Positions 33,631 through 41,273 of a stretch of DNA of 43,186 bases are shown here, one piece after another. Source of the DNA: Streptomyces blattellae (GTDB lineage Bacteria; Actinomycetota; Actinomycetes; Streptomycetales; Streptomycetaceae); NCBI RefSeq assembly GCF_009709555.1, contig NZ_WJBG01000195.1:1-43186 (forward strand), in the 5' to 3' direction. Position 1 is the first letter of the stretch. Each line of letters begins with the position of its first letter. Below the pieces are notes generated by a model, which saw only the letters and a program-made list of their open reading frames with translations, did not search any database and was not told where the DNA came from. The translations under genes were made by a program, and so were the position numbers.

Positions 33631-34026
33631 ATGGCCATCCGCCGCCAACCCGACCCGGTCCCCAACGGTCCCAACTTCGGGATCATCAACAACGGCGACA
33701 TGACCGGGCCCGCCCAGGCCGCCCCGTTCTCCCAGAACGCCACCCAGACCAACAACATCACCAACGAAGCCGTCGACAAAGCCCGCGAAAGCATCGAGGA
33801 CCTCCGGCGACGCCTGGAAGGACTGCGTGGCCAGTACCCCGAAGCAGACGCCGCCCTGCGCGACCTCGCCATGATCACGCCGCGCCTCGACGAACCCGAA
33901 CGCGAGCCCGGCACCGTGCGCTACATGCTCCAGAACCTCGTCGAACGCTGCGGCGGCATCCCGAACCTCCTCGCCGCTGCCCAGCTCGTCCAATCCACCG
34001 TCCTGGCTCTGCTACCCAGCTCCTGA
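33631..34026 (+). CDS. Small protein: N-terminal amyloid-like motif plus helical DUF5955-like domain
   Basis: A 131-aa protein. Residues ~14-36 are NFGIINNGDMTGPAQAAPFS, matching the C-terminus of the preceding protein (17 of 27 aligned positions identical from NFG onward). Residues ~45-131 form a helical domain (ARESIEDLRRRLEGL, ADAALRDLAMITPRLDEPE, VRYMLQNLVERCGGIPNLL, AAQLVQSTVLALL) resembling DUF5955/effector-associated helical proteins of Streptomyces. It starts 25 bp after the upstream stop, so the two are cotranscribed. The pairing suggests the two proteins interact through the shared motif. Confidence 0.7.
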   Translation: MAIRRQPDPVPNGPNFGIINNGDMTGPAQAAPFSQNATQTNNITNEAVDKARESIEDLRRRLEGLRGQYPEADAALRDLAMITPRLDEPEREPGTVRYMLQNLVERCGGIPNLLAAAQLVQSTVLALLPSS

Positions 34027-34044
34027 CCAAGCCGCCCCTCAGGG

Positions 34045-34593
34045 TCAACCAGGGAGCCTGGGCTCCAGCAGCTCCAAGGCTTCCTCCCAGCGGAAGCGAT
34101 CTGCGCCGCCGCCCGCCTTGGGGCGATGCGGCTCGTAGCTGCCGATCCGAACATTCATCTCGCGCAGCTGGTCAAGGCTTCGGCGGTAGGCGGGATGGGC
34201 TGCCTGGGCCGTGTTCAGGTATGGCAGGACGGCCGTGGGGATGGCCATGCCGTACGCCTCGCACAGAACGCCCAGGGCGAGGGTGTCGGAGATGCCGGCG
34301 GCCCACTTGTTGACCGTGTTGAAGGTGGCCGGCGCGACCGCGATGGCGTCCGCAGGTGGCAGGGGTCGGGCCTCGCCCGGGGTACGCCAGGCCGAGCGGA
34401 TCGGATAGCCGGTCTGGGCTTGAATCGCCTCGGTGTCGAGGAAGCGCAGACCCTGCGGGGTGGCGATCACACCGACGTCCCAGTGCCGTTCCTGCGCGGC
34501 GGCGATCAGCCTGCCGACGTCGCCGGCGATGCCGCAGGCGCACACGACGATGTAAAGGAAGGGCTTCTTCTCCGGGGCGTTCGTCTCGGTCAC
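34045..34593 (-). CDS. Flavoprotein (HFCD / Dfp-like)
   Basis: A 182-aa protein of the homo-oligomeric flavin-containing Cys decarboxylase fold. The Rossmann-like start is LYIVVCACGIAGDVGRLIAA. The flavin/substrate loop ADAIAVAPATFNTVNKWAAGISDTLALG contains the family P-A-T/S-x-N motif. Members decarboxylate C-terminal or pantothenoyl cysteine, but the catalytic role here is unclear. It starts at GTG 34593, overlapping the XRE regulator stop by four bases. This flavoprotein/XRE pairing recurs in Streptomyces, to my knowledge without assigned function. Confidence 0.88.
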   Translation of the reverse strand: MTETNAPEKKPFLYIVVCACGIAGDVGRLIAAAQERHWDVGVIATPQGLRFLDTEAIQAQTGYPIRSAWRTPGEARPLPPADAIAVAPATFNTVNKWAAGISDTLALGVLCEAYGMAIPTAVLPYLNTAQAAHPAYRRSLDQLREMNVRIGSYEPHRPKAGGGADRFRWEEALELLEPRLPG

Positions 34594-35861
34594 GCAGGGA
34601 CTCCCAGTCGGCGGCTGAAGTGGTGCAGTTCCGGCAGGGTACGGCCGCGGTCGCGTGCGGCCATGTCGGCGACAAGGTCTCGGACGGCGGGGCGCCGCAC
34701 GTCCTGGGCGGCACAGGTCTCGGCAATACGGAGGGCTTGGTAGCCGTCGGCGAGACGGCCCTGCTGACTGTAAGCACGAGCCGCCTCCACCCAGAGGGCG
34801 GCACGACGCTCGGGCACAGGGATGTGCCGACGCATGAGGGGACGAGCCGCTTGGAGGGCGAGCCCGGAGTCGCCGAAGGCCACCAGGGCGCTGAGCTCGT
34901 GGAGGGCGACGTTCGTGGGGCTGAAGTTTGCCCAGGCGTCCGGCCGGTCGAGCGAGACGTAGCGTGCGACCTCTTTGGCCTCGGAGAGGAACTCTTCGGT
35001 GGCCACGCGATCACCTCGACCACTGGCTGCGGTCACGCCACGCAGCAGCAACAGCCCTACGGCGGCCAGGTACTTCGGGGATCGACGGTCGTAGGATCCG
35101 GTGAGCTGGTCAGCGGTGTGCCGGACGAGGGTGACGGCTTGGGCCGTGTGCTTCTCGCGGGCCAGGACGTGGGCCTGCACGCGAACGCTGGAGGCGAGGA
35201 CCACGGGGTCGCCGGAGCGTTCGGCCTCGGCCATCGCGCGGCCGACCGCGAGCCAGGCGTTGCCCTGATCCTGCTGCTTGAGCAGGAGGCTGGTCGAGGT
35301 CTGGTACGTGGTGGCCAGCAGGGCGGACAGCACATCGCTGTCCGCCGCATCACTGGAGGCCAGCCTCAGATCAGCGATCAGACCGGGCAGGCTTCGTTCC
35401 AATTCCGCGTAGTCGCAGGTGTAGAAGAGCCTGCGGGCAGCGCCGACCCGTTCACGGAGGACCGCCGTGTCCAACGGAGCACCGGAGGTCGTCGGGCTCA
35501 GGCCAGGCAGGAGAGCTTGCACCAGGTCGTCGTGGGTGGCAGCGGGGGTGGCTGGGGTCGCGAGGGCGGCGATGCTCGCGGCGAGGAAGGTACGGCGGTG
35601 CATGTCTTCAGCTTCGGGGTGGGTGGCGGAGGCGTCCGGAGCAGTGGCGAGGCCCAACTGCTGAGGTGGGATCTTGAGTTCCTGCGCGACGGCACGCAGG
35701 ACGCGAATGTCCTCCGTGCCCTGGCCACCTTCCAGGCGACTGACCTTGGACTGGTGGTAGCCGAGCGCGGCGGCGACGTCCTTCTGCGAGCGTCGCTGTA
35801 ACACCCTTGCCTGACGGATCACTTCACCGATCCGTCTCGCTTCGCTGTGTGCTTCGGCCAT
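34590..35861 (-). CDS. XRE-family regulator with TPR-like C-terminal domain
   Basis: A 423-aa regulator. The helix-turn-helix is at about residues 10-65 (IGEVIRQARVLQRRSQKDVAAALGYHQSKVSRLEGG). A linker MHRRTFLAASIAAL follows, then a long helical repeat domain (about 130-410) with TPR/SARP-like helices (RAMAEAERSGDPVVLASSVRVQAHVLARE). ATG 35861 is chosen (AAGGGG upstream); the open frame runs much further but crosses the divergent promoter. It is divergent from the HATPase/MurA operon and cotranslated with the flavoprotein. It probably controls both units through the ATGCAG palindrome between them. Confidence 0.9.
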   Translation of the reverse strand: MAEAHSEARRIGEVIRQARVLQRRSQKDVAAALGYHQSKVSRLEGGQGTEDIRVLRAVAQELKIPPQQLGLATAPDASATHPEAEDMHRRTFLAASIAALATPATPAATHDDLVQALLPGLSPTTSGAPLDTAVLRERVGAARRLFYTCDYAELERSLPGLIADLRLASSDAADSDVLSALLATTYQTSTSLLLKQQDQGNAWLAVGRAMAEAERSGDPVVLASSVRVQAHVLAREKHTAQAVTLVRHTADQLTGSYDRRSPKYLAAVGLLLLRGVTAASGRGDRVATEEFLSEAKEVARYVSLDRPDAWANFSPTNVALHELSALVAFGDSGLALQAARPLMRRHIPVPERRAALWVEAARAYSQQGRLADGYQALRIAETCAAQDVRRPAVRDLVADMAARDRGRTLPELHHFSRRLGVPA

Positions 35862-35933
35862 CTGCCACGGCCCCTTCCGCCGCCGCCGATCCTGCCTGTT
35901 CAACCGAGCGTAGATCAGCCGTACTTCGCCGTG

Positions 35934-35959
35934 ATGCAGCTCCTGCATAACCGATGCAG
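35934..35959. promoter_or_regulatory. Operator candidate ATGCAG-CTC-CTGCAT plus half site
   Basis: A perfect 15-bp interrupted palindrome (35934-35948) is followed by another ATGCAG (35954-35959). It lies midway in the 175-bp divergent region between the XRE regulator and the HATPase operon. It is the best candidate site for the XRE protein. Confidence 0.6.
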
Positions 35960-36036
35960 CGCCAGCACCTGGGCTAACCACCCGCCGCGACCAGCTGGTT
36001 GCGTGAAGTGGCCGCACCAACCTCGGGAGGCCGCTC

Positions 36037-36474
36037 ATGGCAGCGCACCAGCTCAACCTGTCCCTACCCGCTACCCCCACCGCGGTCGCCTCCGCCCGGC
36101 ACCAGGCCGCAGAGGCGATACAGGGCTGGGAAGCGGATCTGGACGACGAGGTGGTGCACACGGCCGAGCTGGTGATCAGCGAGCTGGTCACCAACGCCGT
36201 CCGGTACGCCGGCTGCGGTCAGGTCTCCATGGAGGTGCGGCTCGTTGAGGCCGTCCTACGCGTCGAGGTGTGCGACTCCAGTCCGGTGCTGCCTCGGCCC
36301 GATTTCCCGGACGAGCACAGCGAGAACGGTCGGGGCCTGTTCCTCGTCGCGGCTCTCACCGACCGGTACGGCGCCGAGCCGACGCCCACGGGCAAGCGTT
36401 GCTGGGCCGAGATCGCCCTGACCACCCGCCCGAACCACGAGATCGCCGTTGTCCTTCCCCTCCAGAGGAGTTGA
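36037..36474 (+). CDS. HATPase_c ATP-binding protein (anti-sigma/SpoIIAB-like)
   Basis: A 145-aa single-domain GHKL ATPase. N box: ELVISELVTNAVRYA (44-58). G1-like box: LRVEVCDSSPVLP. G2 box: SENGRGLFLVAALTDRYG. A stand-alone domain of this kind is a serine kinase/anti-sigma type regulator in Streptomyces, often found beside XRE/WhiJ-type regulators. ATG 36037 follows GGGAGG. Its stop overlaps the start of the MurA-like gene (TGATG), so it is the first gene of the operon. Partner protein unknown. Confidence 0.9.
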   Translation: MAAHQLNLSLPATPTAVASARHQAAEAIQGWEADLDDEVVHTAELVISELVTNAVRYAGCGQVSMEVRLVEAVLRVEVCDSSPVLPRPDFPDEHSENGRGLFLVAALTDRYGAEPTPTGKRCWAEIALTTRPNHEIAVVLPLQRS

Positions 36475-37796
36475 TGATGCCGACCACCCGCACCCCGGCC
36501 GTCGCAGCCGAGGTGATCGCCGTACGCCCCGGCCCCCCGCTCTCGGGCGCCGTCGCCGTGGACGGCTCGAAGAACGCCGCTCTGCCCCTGCTGGCCGCCG
36601 CGGCAGCCCTCGGCCGCCCGGTGCGACTGGGCAATATCCCGGCGAACACAGACGTCCAGATCATGCAGGCGCTGTTGCAGCAGGCGGGCTGGCACGTCGC
36701 ACATCCGGCGGGCGAGCCGACGACCGCACTGGTCCTGCCGACGGAGAGTCGGCGCACACATCCAGACCTGGCTCAGGCCGCCCACATCCGCGCGTCGTAC
36801 TACCTGGTGTCCGCTCTGCTCGCCCGCCACGGTGAGGCCCGCCTGCCCTGGCCGGGAGGCTGCCGGATCGGCGCCCGCGGGATGGAACTGCACTTCAAGG
36901 TCTACGAGGCGTTCGGCGACCGGAGCGCATTAGACGACTCCGGCTACCGCGTCGAGGCCGTCACGCCGCACACCGGCACGGTCTCGCTGGTGCTGCAGTT
37001 CCGCTCCCGTGGGGCCACGGTGGCCGCCGTCCTCCGTGCCGTGACGACCGGTCGCCCGTTGCGACTGGGTGGCCCAAATCTCTCACCGGAGGTCCTGTGC
37101 GTGCTGGACGCGCTGGACGCTGTGGGCTGGGAGATCCGGGTCGGCGAGGATGTTCTGACCCTCTCGCCACCGTCTTCCGGGCAGGGAGACACCGCGGTGT
37201 GGGAGGTACCCGGAGACAAGATCGAGGCCGGCACCCTGGCCTGCGCCGTCGCCGCCACGCGTGGCGAAGCATGCATCAGAGGCGTAGGCGGCAGGGATGT
37301 GGAGCCACTGGTCTTGGCTCTCACGCAGTTGGGCATTCCTGCCGACGTCGAGGGCGATGCGCTCTCTGTCCGCGCCCAGGACGCGAAGCCAGCAGGGCAC
37401 CCTCTCCGCGCCATCGCCTCCCTCAGCCCGGGCGGCCTGGACGCCGACTTCGAACCGCCCCTCATGGCACTCGCCCTCGGCCTGCCCGGCACCCACCTCT
37501 TCGCCGACGCGATCAATCCCGGCCGCCACGGCAACCTGCTGCCCCAACTGGCCCGCCTCGGAGCCGGCATCGAGGAGATCTCCCCCACCGAATGCCGTCT
37601 GACCGGCCCCCAGCGACTGACCGGCGCGGGCGTGGAGGCAACCGACATCCGCACCGGCTCCGCCCTCATGGTCGCCGGCCTCACCGCACGAGGCGTCACC
37701 ACCGTCGGCGGCCTCGACCAACTCCGCCGCGGTCACGCCGACCTGCCCGGCAAGCTCCGTGCGCTGGGCGCCGACATCTGCGAGGTCACCCCATGA
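36474..37796 (+). CDS. MurA-like enolpyruvyl transferase paralogue
   Basis: A 440-aa EPSP synthase/MurA-fold protein. Lys33-Asn34 in AVDGSKNAALPLLAAA corresponds to the Lys22-Asn23 of E. coli MurA; Arg106 (IRASYYL) to Arg91; Cys130 (PGGCRIGAR) to Cys115; Arg135 to Arg120; and the Asp in LDADFEPPLMAL to Asp305. All catalytic residues are therefore present. The usual 'ARPVDLH' after the Cys is ARGMELH, and the protein lacks many housekeeping MurA sequences, so the acceptor may not be UDP-GlcNAc. By analogy, NikO/PolA enzymes of nikkomycin and polyoxin transfer enolpyruvate to UMP. The retained Cys argues against a fosfomycin-resistant copy. Overlaps its neighbours at both ends. Confidence 0.88.
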   Translation: MMPTTRTPAVAAEVIAVRPGPPLSGAVAVDGSKNAALPLLAAAAALGRPVRLGNIPANTDVQIMQALLQQAGWHVAHPAGEPTTALVLPTESRRTHPDLAQAAHIRASYYLVSALLARHGEARLPWPGGCRIGARGMELHFKVYEAFGDRSALDDSGYRVEAVTPHTGTVSLVLQFRSRGATVAAVLRAVTTGRPLRLGGPNLSPEVLCVLDALDAVGWEIRVGEDVLTLSPPSSGQGDTAVWEVPGDKIEAGTLACAVAATRGEACIRGVGGRDVEPLVLALTQLGIPADVEGDALSVRAQDAKPAGHPLRAIASLSPGGLDADFEPPLMALALGLPGTHLFADAINPGRHGNLLPQLARLGAGIEEISPTECRLTGPQRLTGAGVEATDIRTGSALMVAGLTARGVTTVGGLDQLRRGHADLPGKLRALGADICEVTP

Positions 37797-39022
37797 CCGC
37801 CACCCGCACCCTGCGCCAGATCGTGGCCACCACCGACGTCCACTCCACCCTCGACCACGCCGCCCCGTTCCTGACCCACCTCCACGTTCTCCGCCCGACC
37901 TCGCTCGTCGTGGACTGCGGCGACTTCTTCGAAGGCTCGGGCTACTACCGCCTCGCCCACGGCGCCATCGAGCGCGAGATCCTGCTCAAGCTGTACGACG
38001 TCCTGGCGCCCGGCAACCACGGGTGGCCGCACCACTTCGAACCCGACCTCCACCGCCTTACCGTCTGCGCCAACGCCGTCCATGCCGACACAGGCGACAC
38101 GCTCTTCCGCCGCGTGCGGGTCGTCGAGGTCGACGGCCGACGCGTCGGCGTCACCGCGGTGATCGGTCAGCAGGCTTTCCACTCGATTCCCGTCGGCCAG
38201 CGCGCCGAACACCGCGTCACCCATCCTGTCCAGGCGCTGCGCGAGCTGAGGCTCGCCCACCACCATGAGGTGGACAGCTGGATCCTGCTCAGCCACTCCG
38301 GATTCGACGAGGACCTCAAACTGGCGGCCGCTTGCCCGTTTCTGGACGTGATCTTCGCCGGGCACTGCCACAGCGATCAATCCGGTCCGGCCCGGGTGGG
38401 CGACACGCTCATCGTCAAAGGACGGGAACTCGCCGACGGGTACGCGGTTGCCACGCCGATCAGGCTGGGCTGGGGCGCCGGCACCACTCGCTTCCCGGAC
38501 CGGAAACCAGCCGCTGTTCCAGCCGAACTGTCGGAGGCGATCAAGGAGATCGGCAGAGTCGGGAAGGAGTTGGCGAGCAGCCTCGGGCCCGTCGCCCGGG
38601 CGTATAGCCACCAGACACCCGATCGCCGCGGCCTGCTCCTCGACCTGGCCACCCGTCTGCGGAGCGGACTCGGCGTGGACACGGTCATCCTCAACAACAC
38701 CGCGCTGCGGCCCGTCCCGCTCGGCGACATCCTCACGCTGGGCAATCTGCTCGCCATCGAGCCCTTCGACAACCAGCTCGTCCACACCCGTATCCCAGAA
38801 CACTTCCGTCAGGACGTTCACGGCCTGTTGAGCTCCCTCACGGAGCAGGCCGGTCCTCTCGTCACGTCGCCGGACCCGTTGCCGGACGGCATCACCACGG
38901 TGGTGACCACCGACTACCTCGCAGACAACTACCTGGCCGGCCGCTCACACGCAGCGGGGCTGCTTCTCAGCCAGGCCCTCAAGCACGTCCTCACTGCGCC
39001 CGCCGATGGAGGCACGCGATGA
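37793..39022 (+). CDS. UshA-like 5'-nucleotidase/metallophosphoesterase
   Basis: A 409-aa protein. The N-terminal calcineurin-like domain has TTDVHSTL (D-x-H), DCGDFFEG (G-D), PGNHGW (G-N-H), LLSHSG and AGHCHSD (G-H-x-H), the complete dimetal site. The C-terminal 5'-nucleotidase domain has VDTVILNNTALRPVPLGDIL and IEPFDNQLVHTRI, the substrate-binding region. Unlike secreted UshA there is no signal peptide, so it should act in the cytoplasm on nucleotides or a nucleotide-linked intermediate. ATG 37793 overlaps the upstream stop (ATGA), and the next gene begins the same way. Confidence 0.9.
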   Translation: MTATRTLRQIVATTDVHSTLDHAAPFLTHLHVLRPTSLVVDCGDFFEGSGYYRLAHGAIEREILLKLYDVLAPGNHGWPHHFEPDLHRLTVCANAVHADTGDTLFRRVRVVEVDGRRVGVTAVIGQQAFHSIPVGQRAEHRVTHPVQALRELRLAHHHEVDSWILLSHSGFDEDLKLAAACPFLDVIFAGHCHSDQSGPARVGDTLIVKGRELADGYAVATPIRLGWGAGTTRFPDRKPAAVPAELSEAIKEIGRVGKELASSLGPVARAYSHQTPDRRGLLLDLATRLRSGLGVDTVILNNTALRPVPLGDILTLGNLLAIEPFDNQLVHTRIPEHFRQDVHGLLSSLTEQAGPLVTSPDPLPDGITTVVTTDYLADNYLAGRSHAAGLLLSQALKHVLTAPADGGTR

Positions 39023-39558
39023 TCCTCACCGGCCCCGAAATCACCGCCGCCGCCCACGACGGCCGCCTGCGGATCACTCCCTTCGCCACCGACCAGGTCA
39101 ACCCCAACAGCTACAACGTCCGCCTCGGCCCGATCCTGCTCACCTACACCGCCGACGTCCTGGACGCCCACCAGCCGAACGCCACCACCGAGTGCACGAT
39201 CGGACCGGACGGATACGTCCTCCAACCCGGCGAGCTCTACCTCGGCCACACCCTCGAAGAGGTCGGCTCCGACGTCTTCGTCCCACTGCTGTTCGGCAGG
39301 TCTTCCGTCGGACGGCTCGGCCTCTTCGTGGAGATCACCGCCCCTATCGGGGACATCGGCTTCCACGGCCAATGGACCCTGATGCTCACACCGATCCGCC
39401 CCCTGCGCGTCTACGCGGGCATGCGGATCGGACAGATCATGTTCTTCACCTCCACCGGCCCCATCTCGCCATACGCAGGCAAGTACCAGGCTGCGACTGG
39501 CCCGCAGCCCTCCGCCTACTGGCGCGACGTGACCAAGCTCCGGGCGGTGGCCTCGTGA
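39019..39558 (+). CDS. dCTP deaminase-like protein A, catalytic Glu replaced by Met
   Basis: A 179-aa dUTPase/Dcd-fold protein starting MILTG. NPNSYNVRLG and YLGHTLEEVG are the conserved early blocks. A gap-free alignment by eye with E. coli Dcd from its Arg110-Ser111-Ser112 to Glu138 gives Arg94, Ser95, Ser96, Arg99 (for Arg115), Ala108 (for Ala124) and Asp112 (for Asp128). At the Glu138 position stands Met122 (WTLMLTP instead of the usual TLEL). The closing motif GMRIGQIMFF is intact. Phosphate-binding residues are thus present but the general base is lost; alone it should not deaminate by the known mechanism. Overlaps both neighbours (ATGA, GTGA). Confidence 0.88.
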   Translation: MILTGPEITAAAHDGRLRITPFATDQVNPNSYNVRLGPILLTYTADVLDAHQPNATTECTIGPDGYVLQPGELYLGHTLEEVGSDVFVPLLFGRSSVGRLGLFVEITAPIGDIGFHGQWTLMLTPIRPLRVYAGMRIGQIMFFTSTGPISPYAGKYQAATGPQPSAYWRDVTKLRAVAS

Positions 39559-40091
39559 TCCTCACCGGACTCGCGATCGCCGCCGCTCAGGCCACGGGCG
39601 AGATCGTGATCGAGCCGTACGACCCGGCCCGCCTCTCACCCAACGCCTACGACTGGCGCCTCGGCGACACCCTGCGCATCTGCGACGCCGATCTGGACGC
39701 GGCCTCTCCGACTCCGTACGCCGAGACCGCCATCCCGGACTCCGGATATGTCCTGCACCCCGGCGTGCTCTACCTCGGCGTCACCCACGAGATGACCGGA
39801 TCGGAGACGTACGCCCAGTTCCTCAACGGCGACCGCACCATCGGCGCGCTTGGCATCTGGGTCCATGTCTCGGCCCCGCTCGGGCATCAAGGCCACGCGA
39901 TCCGCTGGACACTGGAGATCCGCGCCGCCAGACCGGTCCGCGTCTATCCCCGGATGACCTTCGGCAAGCTCGTCTTCCTGCACAGCCTCGGCACCCCGGC
40001 CAGCTACCAACAGCACGGCCTCAAGTACACCGCGACCGCAGGCATCGACATCTCGCGCCTCTACGAGGAGCTCGCCGGAGGTGCCACGTGA
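39555..40091 (+). CDS. dCTP deaminase-like protein B, keeps Glu but lacks the phosphate motif
   Basis: A 178-aa paralogue of the preceding protein with the same MILTG start and the block SPNAYDWRLG. Aligned to E. coli Dcd, Glu121 (RWTLEIRA) sits at the catalytic Glu138. The phosphate motif is NGDRTIGALG instead of FGRSSxGRLG: Arg110, Ser111, Ser112 and Arg115 become Asp93, Arg94, Thr95 and Ala98; Asp128 becomes His111. The changes are the reverse of those in protein A. It starts at GTG 39555 inside the stop of A and its own stop overlaps the glycosyltransferase start, so the two should be made in equal amounts. Probably the second subunit of a hetero-oligomer. Confidence 0.85.
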   Translation: MILTGLAIAAAQATGEIVIEPYDPARLSPNAYDWRLGDTLRICDADLDAASPTPYAETAIPDSGYVLHPGVLYLGVTHEMTGSETYAQFLNGDRTIGALGIWVHVSAPLGHQGHAIRWTLEIRAARPVRVYPRMTFGKLVFLHSLGTPASYQQHGLKYTATAGIDISRLYEELAGGAT

Positions 40092-41185
40092 GTCCACAGG
40101 TAGCGACTGTCCTCGACCTGCCCTTCGGCAGCGCCGGCGGCAGTGTCGAGCTCTTCCTCGACCTCTACACCGGCAAGAACCCACAGATGCCGGCCTGCGC
40201 CTTCATGCTCGCCCCGCAGGCGCCTCCGCCCCACCTACCTGCCGAGCTGGAGCTGGTGGCCGTGCCTGGTAAATGCCTCTCCGGGCTGCCATTCACGGCG
40301 TACGTCAACGCGTTGCGGCGAGCCCTGACGCAACGCATCGCCCCGTCCAGCGTCGATGTCCTCCACCTCCAACACCTCACCTTCGGCGGAACCCCAGCCC
40401 TGATCCGCGCCCTACCCGCACACCCTCGCATCGCGCTCGTCCACGGCACCGACCTGCTGTTCGCCGAATCCCACCGCGACCAGCTGCGTGTCCTGCAGGA
40501 AACCGCGCGTCTCGCGGACGCCATCGTCGTCCCGACCGGCGCCATGGCGGATCGGCTCCTTCAGCTCGCGCCCACCACGGAGCGCAGGAAGATCGCAAAG
40601 ATTCCCTGGGGCATCCCCGACCATCTGCTCACCACCCCACCACCGCGCCCGGCCCGCCGACCGACCGGACACCTCCGGCTGCTCTACGCAGGACGCCTCA
40701 CCGCCGAGAAGGGCATCGAGGCACTCCTACGCGCGATGCCCGTAGCCCAAGCCGTTGAACTGAGCATCGCAGCGCCTCGTCACCAGTTCCATGGGCTGGC
40801 CCCACTTCTGCGCCAGCTCAAGGTCCACGTCCGCTATCTCGGCTGGCTCAGCCGTCCACAACTGTGGAAAGCCTTCGCCGACCACGACGCCCTCGTCATG
40901 CCCTCGACCACCCTCGAAGCCATGGGCCTGGTCGCTCTCGAAGCCCAAGCCTGCGGACTACCGGTCGTCTACCAGCCCGTTCCAGGGCTGAGCGACACCC
41001 TCGCCGCAACCGGCCTGGCCACCGACTTCACCAACCCAGCCACCCTCGCTCAAGACCTCAACCGGCTCCGCTGCACACCCGGCCTGCTGGCGACCCTCCA
41101 AGCTGAGGGCCGCACCAACGCCGCTCGCTACCCCCTGAAGGCCACCGCCGCTGCCCTGGCCAACCTTGGCAAACAGCTCATCTGA
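40088..41185 (+). CDS. GT4-family glycosyltransferase
   Basis: A 365-aa GT-B fold retaining glycosyltransferase. The N-terminal domain has LPFGSAGGSVELFLDLY (acceptor loop) and VHGTDLLFAES. The C-terminal donor domain has LLYAGRLTAEKGIEALLRAM and the E-x7-E motif in STTLEAMGLVALEAQACGLPVV. No membrane segments or signal. It starts at GTG 40088, overlapping the deaminase-like B stop. It probably glycosylates the product of the preceding enzymes, or uses a nucleotide sugar they make; donor and acceptor are unknown. Confidence 0.92.
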   Translation: MSPQVATVLDLPFGSAGGSVELFLDLYTGKNPQMPACAFMLAPQAPPPHLPAELELVAVPGKCLSGLPFTAYVNALRRALTQRIAPSSVDVLHLQHLTFGGTPALIRALPAHPRIALVHGTDLLFAESHRDQLRVLQETARLADAIVVPTGAMADRLLQLAPTTERRKIAKIPWGIPDHLLTTPPPRPARRPTGHLRLLYAGRLTAEKGIEALLRAMPVAQAVELSIAAPRHQFHGLAPLLRQLKVHVRYLGWLSRPQLWKAFADHDALVMPSTTLEAMGLVALEAQACGLPVVYQPVPGLSDTLAATGLATDFTNPATLAQDLNRLRCTPGLLATLQAEGRTNAARYPLKATAAALANLGKQLI

Positions 41186-41273
41186 CCTGTTCGTGCCGCA
41201 GCCGGTTCCGTACCGGCCGCCTCACTACGCTGACCACCGGGACATCTCACGGCCCACGATCGATCGGGAGACC

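Noticed and set aside
36474..37796. MurA-like gene as a fosfomycin-resistant target copy
   Set aside because: The Cys that fosfomycin alkylates is retained (Cys130), unlike the Cys-to-Asp exchange of resistant MurA types.
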